Origin: an uncultured Spirochaetaceae bacterium
GTDB lineage: Bacteria; Spirochaetota; Spirochaetia; Sphaerochaetales; Sphaerochaetaceae
NCBI GenBank assembly: GCA_944389295.1
Contig: CALXLV010000004.1
Span: 1-54,196 of the forward strand
Direction: 5' to 3'
Length of the DNA stretch: 54,196 nucleotides
A program made the position numbers and the translations under genes. The notes under the pieces are model-generated. The model did no database searches, was not told where the DNA came from, and was given only the letters and a program-made list of their open reading frames with translations. Below, piece after piece: positions 34,219-43,598 of this stretch; position 1 is the first letter of the stretch; every line of letters begins with the position of its first letter.

Positions 34219-34247
34219 TATCTCTGCAAGAAAATCTCCAGCAGTGA

Positions 34248-35312
34248 TCAGATCACATAATCTATATCTTCCTCAGCCGGTATAGGATAATATGCGATCG
34301 TCTCTCCGTTCATAGCCTTGAGAGCATTCTCAACGCTGTATGCGCTTATGCGCCTGTTGGAAGCCGGCGAGAAATAGTAAGTGCGGCTTTCTGCGCACAT
34401 TCCGGCAGTGCACTGTGTTTTCTCGTAATTGTCGTGATCGGCACTTTCCTTCAGCATTCCGTCAGGGACATAGACGACAGAGAATGTGTCGAACATGCGG
34501 GTGATTCCGTCCACCTCATTCTGTCCGAGAGGAGCAAACTCCTTTGCGAACGCCATGCGCACGAATCTGGCAGGCGATGAGTAGCTGCCGGGAAGGCCGA
34601 AACTTCCGCCTGTTCCCACGCCGAATGTGGAAACACTCTCGCCGAGAAGCTCCCTCGGAGGAGTATGGACATTCGATACAGCCACATAGTTCTTGAGATT
34701 CGTATGCTGCCAATCATATCCGGGAGCATTCGCCATGACACCTATCGTATTGCGGTGAACAGTTATTCCGTCCTCATCCGGTTCAATTATGATGGCCTCT
34801 CCGCTTGTGTCGGAGAAGATGTAGTGCACCGACATGCTGGCACCGAAGATAAGCTCATCGGTGAGATTGAGATGGCTCACAGCCTCCGCGACCTCATCGA
34901 CGCTCCCGCATGTGCCGAGCATATATGGAACGAAGAACGCAGGATGCAGATCAAGATTCCCCTCGCCCTTCTGTGTGTTGTAATGACCGTAGCCGGGGAA
35001 GTTCAGAAGGCATCCCATCAGTCCGTGCTCATTGATGCCGTCGGTCATTATCGGAGACGGCGCTCCGACAAGTCCGTTGCCGAGGAAACCGTAGATCATC
35101 TCGACCGTACCGCCCTCTCCTGAAGGAGAAGTATGCAGCTCATATCCCGGGGCGACAACCGTTATCCTGTTTCCGCTGAGATCGCCGAACATATCATATG
35201 TCCGCCCTAAAAGATGGCAGCCGTCCGCGGTATGCCATGCAAAACTGGTGCACCCGAAAGCAAGGCCGGCCGACATGAGCGAGACTGCGGCTATTGACAA
35301 TATCTTCTTCAT
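34248..35312 (-). CDS. Secreted choloylglycine hydrolase / linear amide C-N hydrolase
   Basis: Ntn-hydrolase of the bile-salt hydrolase/penicillin V acylase family. 354 residues. A signal peptide (1-20, LMSAGLAFG) ends exactly before C21, which becomes the N-terminal nucleophile in CTSFAW, as in exported Gram-negative members. Supporting residues are GRTYDMFGDL (Arg/Asp), the EHGLMGCLLNFPGY loop and NSP-like SSPARFVRMAF. Substrate (bile salts, N-acyl-homoserine lactones or penicillin V) cannot be decided by eye. AGGAG precedes the ATG. Its terminator has been invaded by the group II intron. Confidence 0.88.
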   Translation of the reverse strand: MKKILSIAAVSLMSAGLAFGCTSFAWHTADGCHLLGRTYDMFGDLSGNRITVVAPGYELHTSPSGEGGTVEMIYGFLGNGLVGAPSPIMTDGINEHGLMGCLLNFPGYGHYNTQKGEGNLDLHPAFFVPYMLGTCGSVDEVAEAVSHLNLTDELIFGASMSVHYIFSDTSGEAIIIEPDEDGITVHRNTIGVMANAPGYDWQHTNLKNYVAVSNVHTPPRELLGESVSTFGVGTGGSFGLPGSYSSPARFVRMAFAKEFAPLGQNEVDGITRMFDTFSVVYVPDGMLKESADHDNYEKTQCTAGMCAESRTYYFSPASNRRISAYSVENALKAMNGETIAYYPIPAEEDIDYVI

Positions 35313-35538
35313 ATTTCAACTCCTCTTAACACTCTTTTCTTCTTATTATACAACGGAAAAGCGGGGAGATGTTAAAAAGAGCAGCAGCGGCGGAAAGACG
35401 GGAAACACAGGTATTCATAATTAATTCAAGCCTGAATGCGGAATCATCAAATGACTGAACATAAAATACAGCGGAAATAGAGCGATACATGCTATAATGC
35501 CGCAGGACGGAGCTTTCAGGCAGTCCGCAGGGTGGAAA

Positions 35539-36408
35539 ATGGACAGAAAAAAAGGAAGAACACTGGGAATAGTCTGCATACTCTCATCGGCATTCTGCTT
35601 CGCGATGATGAACATGTTCGTCCGGCTCTCAGGCGACCTGCCCTCGATTGAGAAGAGCTTCTTCCGCAACTTCATCGCCGCGATAATAGCCATGGCCGCC
35701 GTACTGCACGGAAGGAAGGAGATGAAGATAAGGAGAAGCGACCTTCCGCTTCTTATCCTCAGATCAGCCGCCGGCACTCTCGGCGTTCTCGGCAACTACT
35801 ATGCCGTTGATCATCTGATCCTCTCCGATGCGACGATGCTCAACAAGATGTCCCCGTTCTTCACGCTGATCTTCTCCGCAATCTTCCTCAGGGAGAAAGT
35901 CTCGCTAAGAACCATTGCGATAGTCATCGGCGCATTCGCCGGAAGCCTCTTTGTGATCAAGCCGGTATTCAGCAATTCCGATATCGCGGCATCCCTCATC
36001 GGCTTCGGCGGAGGCCTTGCGGCAGGAGCTGCATACACATGCGTGAGGGCGCTTGGAAAGAGAGGAGTGGAAAGCTCTCTGATAGTCCTCTTCTTCTCAG
36101 CTTTCTCCTGTCTCGTGACACTTCCCTATCTGATCTTCCGCTTTCACTCGATCGCACCTGTTCAGCTGGCATTCCTCCTTCTTGCAGGGCTTGCTGCCGC
36201 AGGAGGACAGTTCTCGATAACAGCGGCATACAGATTCGCAGCGGCAAGAGAGATCTCCGTATATGACTACTCGCAGGTGCTCTTCTCAGCGCTTTTCGGC
36301 TGGATGATCTTCTCTGAAAGCCCCGACGGACTGAGTTTCCTCGGCTATGCTGTGATCATTCTAATGGCCGTCCTTATGTATCTCAGAAACAGAAAAGCAG
36401 CCGCATAA
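35539..36408 (+). CDS. EamA/DMT-family transporter
   Basis: 289 residues from the chosen start, ten TM helices in two EamA repeats. The first repeat begins GIVCILSSAFCFAMMNMFVRLSG with the conserved FFRNFIA after TM2. The second shows ...SLIGFGGGLAAGAAYTCVRALG. Probable metabolite or drug exporter with unknown substrate. The ATG at 35539 is preferred since AGGGTGG lies 3-9 nt upstream and TATAAT at 35493-35498 gives a 40-nt leader. An ATG at 35497 would lie within the promoter. Confidence 0.83.
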   Translation: MDRKKGRTLGIVCILSSAFCFAMMNMFVRLSGDLPSIEKSFFRNFIAAIIAMAAVLHGRKEMKIRRSDLPLLILRSAAGTLGVLGNYYAVDHLILSDATMLNKMSPFFTLIFSAIFLREKVSLRTIAIVIGAFAGSLFVIKPVFSNSDIAASLIGFGGGLAAGAAYTCVRALGKRGVESSLIVLFFSAFSCLVTLPYLIFRFHSIAPVQLAFLLLAGLAAAGGQFSITAAYRFAAAREISVYDYSQVLFSALFGWMIFSESPDGLSFLGYAVIILMAVLMYLRNRKAAA

Positions 36409-36443
36409 CAGGGGCCCCTTCCACTTCTCATGCGGTATCCGTG

Positions 36444-36449
36444 TATAAT
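36444..36449 (+). promoter_or_regulatory. -10 box of the PAP2 gene, probably leaderless
   Basis: TATAAT ends 6 nt before the ATG at 36456. The -35 is weak (TTCCAC with a 19-nt spacer). Confidence 0.5.
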
Positions 36450-36455
36450 AGGCGC

Positions 36456-37367
36456 ATGCAGCTTTCAATAATGCTATTCTTTCAGCGGCTTCACTCACCG
36501 CTTCTCGATATAGTCGCCAATACGGCATCGTTCTTCGGAGAGATAGCCTTACCTCTGGTCATAATCGCACTCTTTCTCTGGTGCATAAGCAAGAAAAAGG
36601 CATTCGCGATAACAACCTCGCTCATAACAGCGCTTCTTTTCTCGCAGACGCTGAAAGCGATCTTCCGCATTCCCCGCCCCTTCCAGGCACATCCAGAGCT
36701 CATCGAAGGCGGCAGGCTCAGCACTGCGACAGGCTATTCATTCCCATCTGGACACAGCACCCTCTCCGGATCGTTCTATTCATCGATAGCGGTGACAGTA
36801 TGGAAGAAATGGGTGACAGTAGTCTGCATCATACCTCTTGTACTGATTCCCCTTTCACGGCTCTATCTCGGCGTGCACTGGCCGCTTGATGTCGCAGCCG
36901 GAACTCTCATAGGTCTTGTATCGGGAATTGTTCTTGCACCTCTATTTCTGCGCCTCTACGATGTGAGGAGGCCGTTTCTCATCTTCACGTTCATCTGCGC
37001 AGCACTGACTTTCGTACTCACCGCAGTTCTCGCGATTCTCCTCACACTGCAGAAAGTCGATGCCGTTGCCTTCACCGACATGATGTCCAATTCAGCGATT
37101 GCATCGGGCGCACTGCTTGGATTCTATCTAGACAGAAAGACTCTCATGTACATTGCCGAGAAAGGAAGTTTCATGAAGAAATGCATCAGATTCGCGGCAG
37201 GAATAATCTCCTCCGCCGCATTGCTGACAGCTCTAATGTTCCTTCCTATCCCGCTTCCGCTGAGAATGGCCGCAGCATACTTCATCACAGGGCTCTGGCT
37301 GACATACATCTATCCTCTGATAGCAGTCAAAGCGCATCTCATGGAAAAAGAAAGCCAGAAGATTTGA
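36456..37367 (+). CDS. PAP2-superfamily membrane phosphatase
   Basis: 303-residue integral membrane phosphatase. The three PAP2 signature motifs are intact: K-x6-RP (KAIFRIPRP near 70), PSGHS near 100 and SR-x5-H-x3-D (SRLYLGVHWPLD near 140). The C-terminal ~130 residues add four further TM helices of unknown role, making it longer than UppP/PgpB types. It may dephosphorylate undecaprenyl-PP or lipid phosphates. The ATG at 36456 is chosen from the -10 position. An ATG five codons upstream would overlap TATAAT. Confidence 0.83.
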   Translation: MQLSIMLFFQRLHSPLLDIVANTASFFGEIALPLVIIALFLWCISKKKAFAITTSLITALLFSQTLKAIFRIPRPFQAHPELIEGGRLSTATGYSFPSGHSTLSGSFYSSIAVTVWKKWVTVVCIIPLVLIPLSRLYLGVHWPLDVAAGTLIGLVSGIVLAPLFLRLYDVRRPFLIFTFICAALTFVLTAVLAILLTLQKVDAVAFTDMMSNSAIASGALLGFYLDRKTLMYIAEKGSFMKKCIRFAAGIISSAALLTALMFLPIPLPLRMAAAYFITGLWLTYIYPLIAVKAHLMEKESQKI

Positions 37368-37499
37368 TCAGACCAATACAGCAGACAGTCAAATGCGGAA
37401 AGACAGAAAAAGGGATGTACTCAGCGTATTCCGCCCATGACTTGCCGCAGAAGCGTGATCCTTAACAGCAATGGATAATGTCTGCAGACGCCGGCGCTG

Positions 37500-38069
37500 T
37501 CACACTCTTTTCGGATAGCTTCTGTCCTTGTATATCCTGCGGAAGAACCTCACTGCAACCTCATCATCGAAAAGAGCGCTGCCGCAGAGTCGGGCAAAGA
37601 GCCTTCCGCATATCTCGCTGTCGGCAAGAGCGTTATGGGCATCATAGACCCATCCGAGATCATCAGCGATGGATGTGAGCTTGTATGACCGCCGTCCCTT
37701 CCACAATTTCCTTGCAAGGGACAGCGTGCAGTAATAGTCATTATGGTCCGCCTCGACTCCCCATGAGGCGAGGGAATCGCGGAGAACCTTTATATCAAAG
37801 GGCGCATTATGCGCGACAAGGGGAAGGGAACCGATAAAACTCTTCATCTCAGGCCAGATGGAGGCGATGGAGGGAGCTGCCATGATATCCAGCGGATCAA
37901 GATGATGTATCGAGAAGCAGACAGGATCGAAAACAGGTTCCTTAGGCTTTATCAGCGAGTAGAACCTGTCAACAGTCATTCCCTCCTCATCCATCTTCAC
38001 AAGTCCCACAGAGCAGGCTGAAGCGGAAGAACCCGAGGCTGTCTCGAAATCTATCGCAACGTATTTCAT
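37500..38069 (-). CDS. DEDDh 3'-5' exonuclease (DNA pol III epsilon-like)
   Basis: 189 residues, a stand-alone exonuclease domain. Motif I is AIDFET (D7, E9), motif II HNAPFDIKVL, and motif III HNALADSEICG with His and Asp in DEDDh spacing. It lacks the polymerase-binding C-terminal segment of DnaQ, so it may act in repair or RNA turnover. Its start overlaps the stop of the UPF0597 gene by 4 bp, making it the last gene of a four-gene run led by a MATE transporter. Confidence 0.88.
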   Translation of the reverse strand: MKYVAIDFETASGSSASACSVGLVKMDEEGMTVDRFYSLIKPKEPVFDPVCFSIHHLDPLDIMAAPSIASIWPEMKSFIGSLPLVAHNAPFDIKVLRDSLASWGVEADHNDYYCTLSLARKLWKGRRSYKLTSIADDLGWVYDAHNALADSEICGRLFARLCGSALFDDEVAVRFFRRIYKDRSYPKRV

Positions 38070-39343
38070 CTGCTCTTCTCGAGCATTATCTGCAGAATGG
38101 TTCTGTTCGTCTGCTCCATACCCTCATGAGAGAGGCGAGAGAGATGATCTATCGAAGAGATGCAGTCATCGCCGACGATTCCTGCCCCCTCTCCCGCATG
38201 GCTGCCGCAGAGCGCAAGCTGGACAGATACAGATGCGGCTATCAGTGAAGTATATATCTTCAGAGCACAGGTGTTCTTCGCACCGTCGCAGATGATGCCG
38301 GAGAGGTTACCGACCATATTGTTGATGGCCGCATTCATAAGTTCGCGTCCGCCTCCGAGAAGATAAGCGTACGCACAGGCAGTCCCTATGGAGGCCGTAA
38401 ACGCGCCGCAGAGGGCGGAGAGCCTGTCCTTATGGCTCGTAAGCACAAGCCCTATCAGCTCGCTGACAGCCACTGCGGAGAGCATCTCATCCTCGCTCTT
38501 CCCGAGATATTCAGCCAGTATTGCCACGGGGACAGTAACCGTTATCCCCTGATTGCCCGAACCTGAGTTTATCATCACGGGAAGCACGGAGCCCGCCATC
38601 CTCGCATCAGAGCCGGCAGCAGCGGCGGCAGCGGCCTTTCTCATGGCTTCATCAAGGTTTTCCGGAACTTCCACATAGGCTCCCATCACCTTGCCGACTG
38701 AAAGACCCAGCCCTTCATCAAGTCCCTTGCGGCTTATCGCCGTATTCTCGCTCACGGCCTTCCTGAGAAGTTCCTTCATATCATCCGAAAGCGATGAGGC
38801 GTATTCAATCGCATCCTCAAGGGTGAGAGTTGAAAGGAAGCTGTCCTCCTGAAAACTCTGGCATTCAGGGAAGAAGAGAGGAGTATCTGAAAGCGTAATT
38901 CCGTCAAGCTCAAGGGATGTGAATCTGTCATGCTCTCCGGAAATCACGGCAGAGGCAGAGTGTCCCGAACCATAGACAGTCACCTTCACATAGAGTGAAG
39001 GCGCATTCTCATCTATGCGCACCTCAAGGGGGAATCCCGCGGCTTTCTCCCTCTCCCTGTCGGTAACAGAAGAGAGAACCGAAAGTCCGTGCGATGTGTC
39101 TCTTATCGCGATTCCGAGGGAAACTGCCGCTCTGATGCCGTGAAGATCAGAGTTGGGAATGCTGACTCCCATCGCATTCTTCATCATGTTCGGAGATACG
39201 GAAGCCTCCCCTCTCTCCGGCTCCATGCCGAAAAGCTCCGCAGCCTTAGCACCGGCAAGCGCCGCAGCGGCAGGTTCGGTGCATCCCATCGCCTCTATCA
39301 CCTCTCTTCTGAGAATCAGGTCTATCCTCTTCCTGTTGAGCAT
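38066..39343 (-). CDS. UPF0597 / L-cysteine desulfidase-like protein (serine dehydratase alpha superfamily)
   Basis: 425 residues. Conserved cysteine motifs that bind a [4Fe-4S] cluster in the archaeal desulfidase are visible: MGCTEPAAAAL near 19-29, plus SGIICDGAKNTCALKIY near 355-371. NSGSGNQGITVTVPVA near 265 is the substrate loop shared with serine dehydratase. L-cysteine breakdown to pyruvate, ammonia and sulfide is the best-supported role. It lies between manA (1-bp overlap, TGATG) and the exonuclease (4-bp overlap). Confidence 0.85.
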   Translation of the reverse strand: MLNRKRIDLILRREVIEAMGCTEPAAAALAGAKAAELFGMEPERGEASVSPNMMKNAMGVSIPNSDLHGIRAAVSLGIAIRDTSHGLSVLSSVTDREREKAAGFPLEVRIDENAPSLYVKVTVYGSGHSASAVISGEHDRFTSLELDGITLSDTPLFFPECQSFQEDSFLSTLTLEDAIEYASSLSDDMKELLRKAVSENTAISRKGLDEGLGLSVGKVMGAYVEVPENLDEAMRKAAAAAAAGSDARMAGSVLPVMINSGSGNQGITVTVPVAILAEYLGKSEDEMLSAVAVSELIGLVLTSHKDRLSALCGAFTASIGTACAYAYLLGGGRELMNAAINNMVGNLSGIICDGAKNTCALKIYTSLIAASVSVQLALCGSHAGEGAGIVGDDCISSIDHLSRLSHEGMEQTNRTILQIMLEKSR

Positions 39344-40497
39344 CAGAAAACCTCCGAAATATAAAGCTGTCCTCTGGAACTGAGCGTATAATGCAGAGAG
39401 GCAGGAATCACTGCAGCCTCACCCTTCTCCAGCGTAAGACTCTCGCCATGCGATGAGAAACGTGCGCTTCCTTCCGTAACCATAGCGATTCCCAGCTTGT
39501 CTCCCGCAATCTCATAGCGGCCGGACGGTACGGAGATGAGTTTGTAGTTATCGGATGATGATGCATATACAGAACGTCCGTATCCGTCGGGAGAAGGAAC
39601 GCAGCGCAGCGGTTTCCCGGCATTAAAAGAGGCAATGCGCTCAAGTTCCTCAAGATCAATGCGCTTCCCGGTAAGTCCGGCGCGGAGCACATTGTCCGAG
39701 GCATCCATCACCTCAACACCGCATCCGAAAACATATGCGTGCAGTGTTCCGGGGACGATATCCAGAGCCTCGCCTATCTGCAGATGCACGAGATTCATCA
39801 GGTACGGGAACAGACAGCTTATATCATCAGGATATTTCTCAAGACACCTGAGAGCAACACCGCATCTGGAGAGGAAAAGGCCTTCCATTCTCGGTTCCGA
39901 TGACGAAGAGAGAGAATCTCTGTATTCAGAGAGAATGATGGCCTTCTCACTCGCAGGGAGTGCAAAAAGTCCCATGAAAAGCTCTCTGATGCTGCCGGAA
40001 AGTGAACGGATAGTACGTCCGAAAGCGCCTGGAATGACAGCTGCGAGATCGGCTTTTATCTCCTCTATATCCCTGAAACCGCAGAGCGCCGCAGCGGGAG
40101 AGAGCGCCATGAAAAGCTCCCTCTTGCCGTTGTCATCCTGATAAGACACTGGAAGTCCCTTGCTTCTGGAATCGGCTTCCCTCTTCCATCCCGCTTCCGC
40201 CTGTGCCTTGTCCGGATGGCACTGTATTGAAAGAGGAGAATCCACTGCGAGAATCTTCATCATGAAAGGAAGAAGGCCGCCTCTTCTTTCCCAATCTTCG
40301 CCGAGAAGGCTTCTGTCCTCTCTGATAAGCTCCGCAAGCGTCTTTCCGTCCTCGGCAGCGGCACAGCCCGCAGGATGCGTCCCGAGCCAGAGCTCAGCCT
40401 GCGGAGAACCTGTATATTTCCCCGTAAGCGAAGGTATATAGTCCTTATTTCCCCAGGCGTAGTCTTTCACCACGCCTCTTATCTTCTTTATCTCCAT
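39343..40497 (-). CDS. manA: Mannose-6-phosphate isomerase, class I
   Basis: Interconverts mannose-6-P and fructose-6-P, 384 residues. Zinc ligands: QCHPDKAQA near 100 (Gln, His), ELFMALSPA (Glu) and GTLHAYVFGCGVEVM near 260 (His). The opening YAWGNKDYIPSL is also family-typical. It is translationally linked to the UPF0597 gene (TGATG) and begins 15 nt after a MATE gene stop, so all four genes are likely one transcript, an unusual mix with no obvious pathway. Confidence 0.9.
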   Translation of the reverse strand: MEIKKIRGVVKDYAWGNKDYIPSLTGKYTGSPQAELWLGTHPAGCAAAEDGKTLAELIREDRSLLGEDWERRGGLLPFMMKILAVDSPLSIQCHPDKAQAEAGWKREADSRSKGLPVSYQDDNGKRELFMALSPAAALCGFRDIEEIKADLAAVIPGAFGRTIRSLSGSIRELFMGLFALPASEKAIILSEYRDSLSSSSEPRMEGLFLSRCGVALRCLEKYPDDISCLFPYLMNLVHLQIGEALDIVPGTLHAYVFGCGVEVMDASDNVLRAGLTGKRIDLEELERIASFNAGKPLRCVPSPDGYGRSVYASSSDNYKLISVPSGRYEIAGDKLGIAMVTEGSARFSSHGESLTLEKGEAAVIPASLHYTLSSRGQLYISEVF

Positions 40498-40512
40498 ACC
40501 GGAATTATAGCA

Positions 40513-41898
40513 TCATACCGGCACTTTTCCGGAAGCTGTCTCCTTCTCTTTTCTCCTCAGTGAACGCATGAAGGAAGTGAAGAAGAAAACCGCCGCGACA
40601 AAGGTAAGCCCGTCGCTCAGAGGCTGCGCTATGGCAACGCCGGTTATTCCCATGAAATGAGGAAGAATCATTATTATGGGAAGGAAGAAAAGTCCCTGTC
40701 TCGCCATTGCAAGGATGGTGGCCGGGATCGCTCTTCCTGTGGACTGGAGACCCATGTTCGTGGCTGTGACAAGACCGGTCAGAGGCAAAAGCAGCATCTG
40801 TGCCCTGAGCGCGTATGCTCCTATCGCTATGACATCGGCATCATCTTTCCTGAACGCCATCATCACCTGCGGAGCAAAGGTGAAGCAGAGGACGGCGACG
40901 AGCAGCATTATCGCGGTGCCTACAAGAGCGGTGAAGCGTGTGGCCTCGCGCACCCTTCCATAGCGTTTCGCCCCATAGTTGAATGAGGCGACAGGCTGGT
41001 ATCCCTGCCCGAATCCGAGCATGCCGGAGAATGCGAACATCATGATCCTGCCAGTTATGCTCATTGCGGCTACTGCGGCATCGCCGAAAGCGGAAGCTGC
41101 GACATTGAGGGCGACGGAGGCAATGCTCGCAAGTCCCTGTCTGGCAAGTGTCGGAAGCCCGATGAATACTATCCTGAGATACAGCCTGATATCCCCGGAA
41201 ACCTTTCTCAGCGTCAGCCTCACGCTGCTTCTGCCGCGGAGGAAGAACGAGATGAGGATGCAGAAGGAGATCAGCTGGCTGAGAGCCGTGGCCATCGCCG
41301 CTCCTGCCGTACCGAAACCGAAGGAGAATATGAATATCGGATCAAGGACTATGTTGAGAAGTCCTCCGACTGTGATGCCTACCATGCCGTACATCGCCTT
41401 TCCCTCCGCTCTGAGGTAGTTGTTCATGACGAACGAGCAGCACATCACAGGACAGCCTATGAAGATGTATTCGGCATACGCCTCGGCATATGGCAGTATG
41501 GTCGGTGTCGCGCCGAGAAGCCTCATCAGCGGACCGCTGAACACCAGACCGAATACGGCGAGAAGAATTGAGAGAATCATGGCGAGGAGGAAACCTGAGC
41601 TTGCGGTGACAGTGGCAGCCTCATCCTCCTTCGCACCGAGCTGGCGGGAGAGAATGTTCCCAGCTCCCATGCCTATCGTGAAGCCTATCGCCTGGATTAT
41701 AGCCATCACTGAGAAAACGACGCCTACCGCTCCCGCGGCGCTCGTTCCCAGCTGCGAGACGAAAAACGTATCCGCCGTATTGTATATGGATGATACGAGC
41801 ATGCTTATTATCGTCGGCACTGCCAGTTTCATGACAAGACGCGGAACGGGCGTCTCCGTCATCATCACATAATGTTCCGCTCTCTCCTTCTCGTCCAC
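40513..41898 (-). CDS. MATE-family efflux transporter
   Basis: Cation-coupled multidrug/metabolite exporter with 12 TM helices in two six-helix halves. About 461 residues from a GTG start at 41898, chosen because GGGAG lies 7 nt upstream and the resulting DEKERAEHYVMMTETPVPRL matches the typical MATE N-terminus. The ATG at 41865 or 41862 is an alternative. Motifs include MKLAVPTIISMLVSSIYNTADTFFV in TM1-2 and a matching second half. It is first in the run with manA, UPF0597 and the exonuclease. DinF/NorM subgroup is unclear. Confidence 0.85.
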   Translation of the reverse strand: MDEKERAEHYVMMTETPVPRLVMKLAVPTIISMLVSSIYNTADTFFVSQLGTSAAGAVGVVFSVMAIIQAIGFTIGMGAGNILSRQLGAKEDEAATVTASSGFLLAMILSILLAVFGLVFSGPLMRLLGATPTILPYAEAYAEYIFIGCPVMCCSFVMNNYLRAEGKAMYGMVGITVGGLLNIVLDPIFIFSFGFGTAGAAMATALSQLISFCILISFFLRGRSSVRLTLRKVSGDIRLYLRIVFIGLPTLARQGLASIASVALNVAASAFGDAAVAAMSITGRIMMFAFSGMLGFGQGYQPVASFNYGAKRYGRVREATRFTALVGTAIMLLVAVLCFTFAPQVMMAFRKDDADVIAIGAYALRAQMLLLPLTGLVTATNMGLQSTGRAIPATILAMARQGLFFLPIIMILPHFMGITGVAIAQPLSDGLTFVAAVFFFTSFMRSLRRKEKETASGKVPV

Positions 41899-41955
41899 AG
41901 ACACTCTCCCACAGCTTGCGTTTAGAATGAAAAGCGTATATCCTTTCATCCAGAT

Positions 41956-42027
41956 GCGACTGTCGTATAATGGTTATTACCTATGCTTCCCAAGCATAAG
42001 AAGCGGGTCCGATTCCCGTCAGTCGCT
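41956..42027 (+). tRNA. tRNA-Gly (anticodon CCC)
   Basis: Acceptor stem GCGACTG/CAGTCGC, anticodon stem TATGC/GCATA enclosing TTCCCAA (anticodon CCC), and T arm GCGGG-TCCGATT-CCCGT. Discriminator U, CCA not encoded. It is followed directly by a strong terminator and flanked by divergent and downstream MATE genes. Confidence 0.93.
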
Positions 42028-42030
42028 GAG

Positions 42031-42052
42031 GGCTCCGACCGGAGCCTTTTTT
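42031..42052 (+). terminator. Terminator of tRNA-Gly
   Basis: GGCTCC-GACC-GGAGCC hairpin followed by six U residues, beginning 4 nt after the tRNA. Confidence 0.9.
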
Positions 42053-42181
42053 CTTTAACTTATACATTCTACAACGGAAAACGCCGGTGATGCAGCCGTA
42101 ATTCAGCTCTGTGTCGGAAGAGGATGCAGAGATAAACGTCTCTGTGTCCTATTGCCTGTCTTTGCATGCCTGCAGATCATA

Positions 42182-42203
42182 ATGAAACACGGTTCCGTTT
42201 CAT
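42182..42203. promoter_or_regulatory. Inverted repeat upstream of the second MATE gene
   Basis: ATGAAAC-N8-GTTTCAT, a perfect 7-bp repeat about 50 nt before the start codon, directly followed by TTGACT. It could be a repressor site for the exporter. Confidence 0.4.
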
Positions 42204-42251
42204 TGACTATGCTTGCGGATAGTGCTTTTCTGTAGACATTGGAGGATATCA

Positions 42252-43598
42252 TTGAAAGCCCTAGACCTCTCAGAAGGACCAGTAGCCGCGACTCTCTTCA
42301 GATTCGCGCTTCCGTTTCTCGCCGCGAACATACTCCAGTCCCTCTACGGAGCGGTAGATCTCTTCGTGGTAGGGCAGTACTGCTCTGCAGAGAGCGTGGC
42401 AGCCGTATCCACGGGAACGCAGGTCACGCAGATCGTCACCAGCCTGATTACAGGCCTCACCCTCGGCTCCACGATAATCATCGGGGAGTACATGGGAGAA
42501 AGAGACACTGATAAGGTTAAGAAAACAATAGGAACAACGCTGACGGCGTTCTTCATAGTCTCGCTTCTTCTCACCGTGCTGATGATAGCTTTCTCCGATG
42601 TCATTCTGAGGCTTCTCCATACACCGGAAGAGTCCTACCAGCTCACAAAGACCTATGTCGTCATATGTTCTGCTGGAAACCTGTTCATATGCCTCTACAA
42701 CGCCATCTCCGCAATCCTCAGAGGCTACGGGGACTCCGCGCGTCCGATGATCTTCGTAGGAATCGCCTGCGTTCTGAACATAATCCTCGACTTCCTCTTC
42801 ACAGGAGCGGCGGGAATGGGCGTCTCCGGCGTGGCTCTGGCGACAGTCATATCACAGGCGGTAAGCATGGCAGCGGCGGTGATATATCTGAAAAAGAAGG
42901 ATTTCATCTTTGATTTCCGCCTACCTTCGTTCAGGCCAGACAGAAGCATCCTCCATAAGCTCGCTGCAGTAGGCTTCCCTATCTCATTCCAGGAACTTGC
43001 TGTAAGAATCTCATTCCTTTACTTGACGATGATGATGAACTCCGCGGGAGTGTACGGAGCCGCCGTTGTCGGCGTAGGCGCAAAATACGATGTGTTCGCG
43101 ATGCTGAGCGCTACATCGATGGCCAATGCCCTCGCCGCGATAACCGCACAGAACTACGGAAGGGGAAAGCCAGAAAGGGCGAGACAGTCGCTGTGGACAG
43201 CCCTCTCATTCGCGCTGGGGGTATCGTTCCTCTTCTGGCTGTGGGCGCAGTTCTCCCCCGGGACGATGATCGGAGTATTCACCTCCGACGAGGGTGTGAT
43301 CAGAGAAGGAATCCCCTACTTCCGCTCAGCAAGCTATGACTACATGATGACGGCGCTTGTATTCACCCTCAACGGCTACCTCAACGGACGCCAGAAAACT
43401 GTATGGACAATGATCAGCTGCACCTGCGGAGCGCTTCTTCTGCGCATCCCTATGGTATGGTTCTTCGGACGCATGTTCGGCACGGACCTCGGACTTCTCG
43501 GGACGATCGCTCCCACAGTCTCCGGAATAATGGCGGCCTATACGCTTGTCTATGTTCTCTGGGAAGGTCGCAGGAAAAGACAGGCATCTCAGGCGTGA
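42252..43598 (+). CDS. MATE-family efflux transporter (second)
   Basis: 448 residues from a TTG start. TTG at 42252 has GGAGG 6 nt upstream, giving MKALDLSEGPVAATLFRFAL, while the ATG at 42213 has no Shine-Dalgarno. Twelve TM helices with MATE motifs (FLAANILQSLYGAVDLFVVG; second half FPISFQELAVRISFLYL). Distinct in sequence from the other two MATE proteins in this window. Not in an operon. An inverted repeat upstream is a candidate operator. Confidence 0.87.
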   Translation: MKALDLSEGPVAATLFRFALPFLAANILQSLYGAVDLFVVGQYCSAESVAAVSTGTQVTQIVTSLITGLTLGSTIIIGEYMGERDTDKVKKTIGTTLTAFFIVSLLLTVLMIAFSDVILRLLHTPEESYQLTKTYVVICSAGNLFICLYNAISAILRGYGDSARPMIFVGIACVLNIILDFLFTGAAGMGVSGVALATVISQAVSMAAAVIYLKKKDFIFDFRLPSFRPDRSILHKLAAVGFPISFQELAVRISFLYLTMMMNSAGVYGAAVVGVGAKYDVFAMLSATSMANALAAITAQNYGRGKPERARQSLWTALSFALGVSFLFWLWAQFSPGTMIGVFTSDEGVIREGIPYFRSASYDYMMTALVFTLNGYLNGRQKTVWTMISCTCGALLLRIPMVWFFGRMFGTDLGLLGTIAPTVSGIMAAYTLVYVLWEGRRKRQASQA

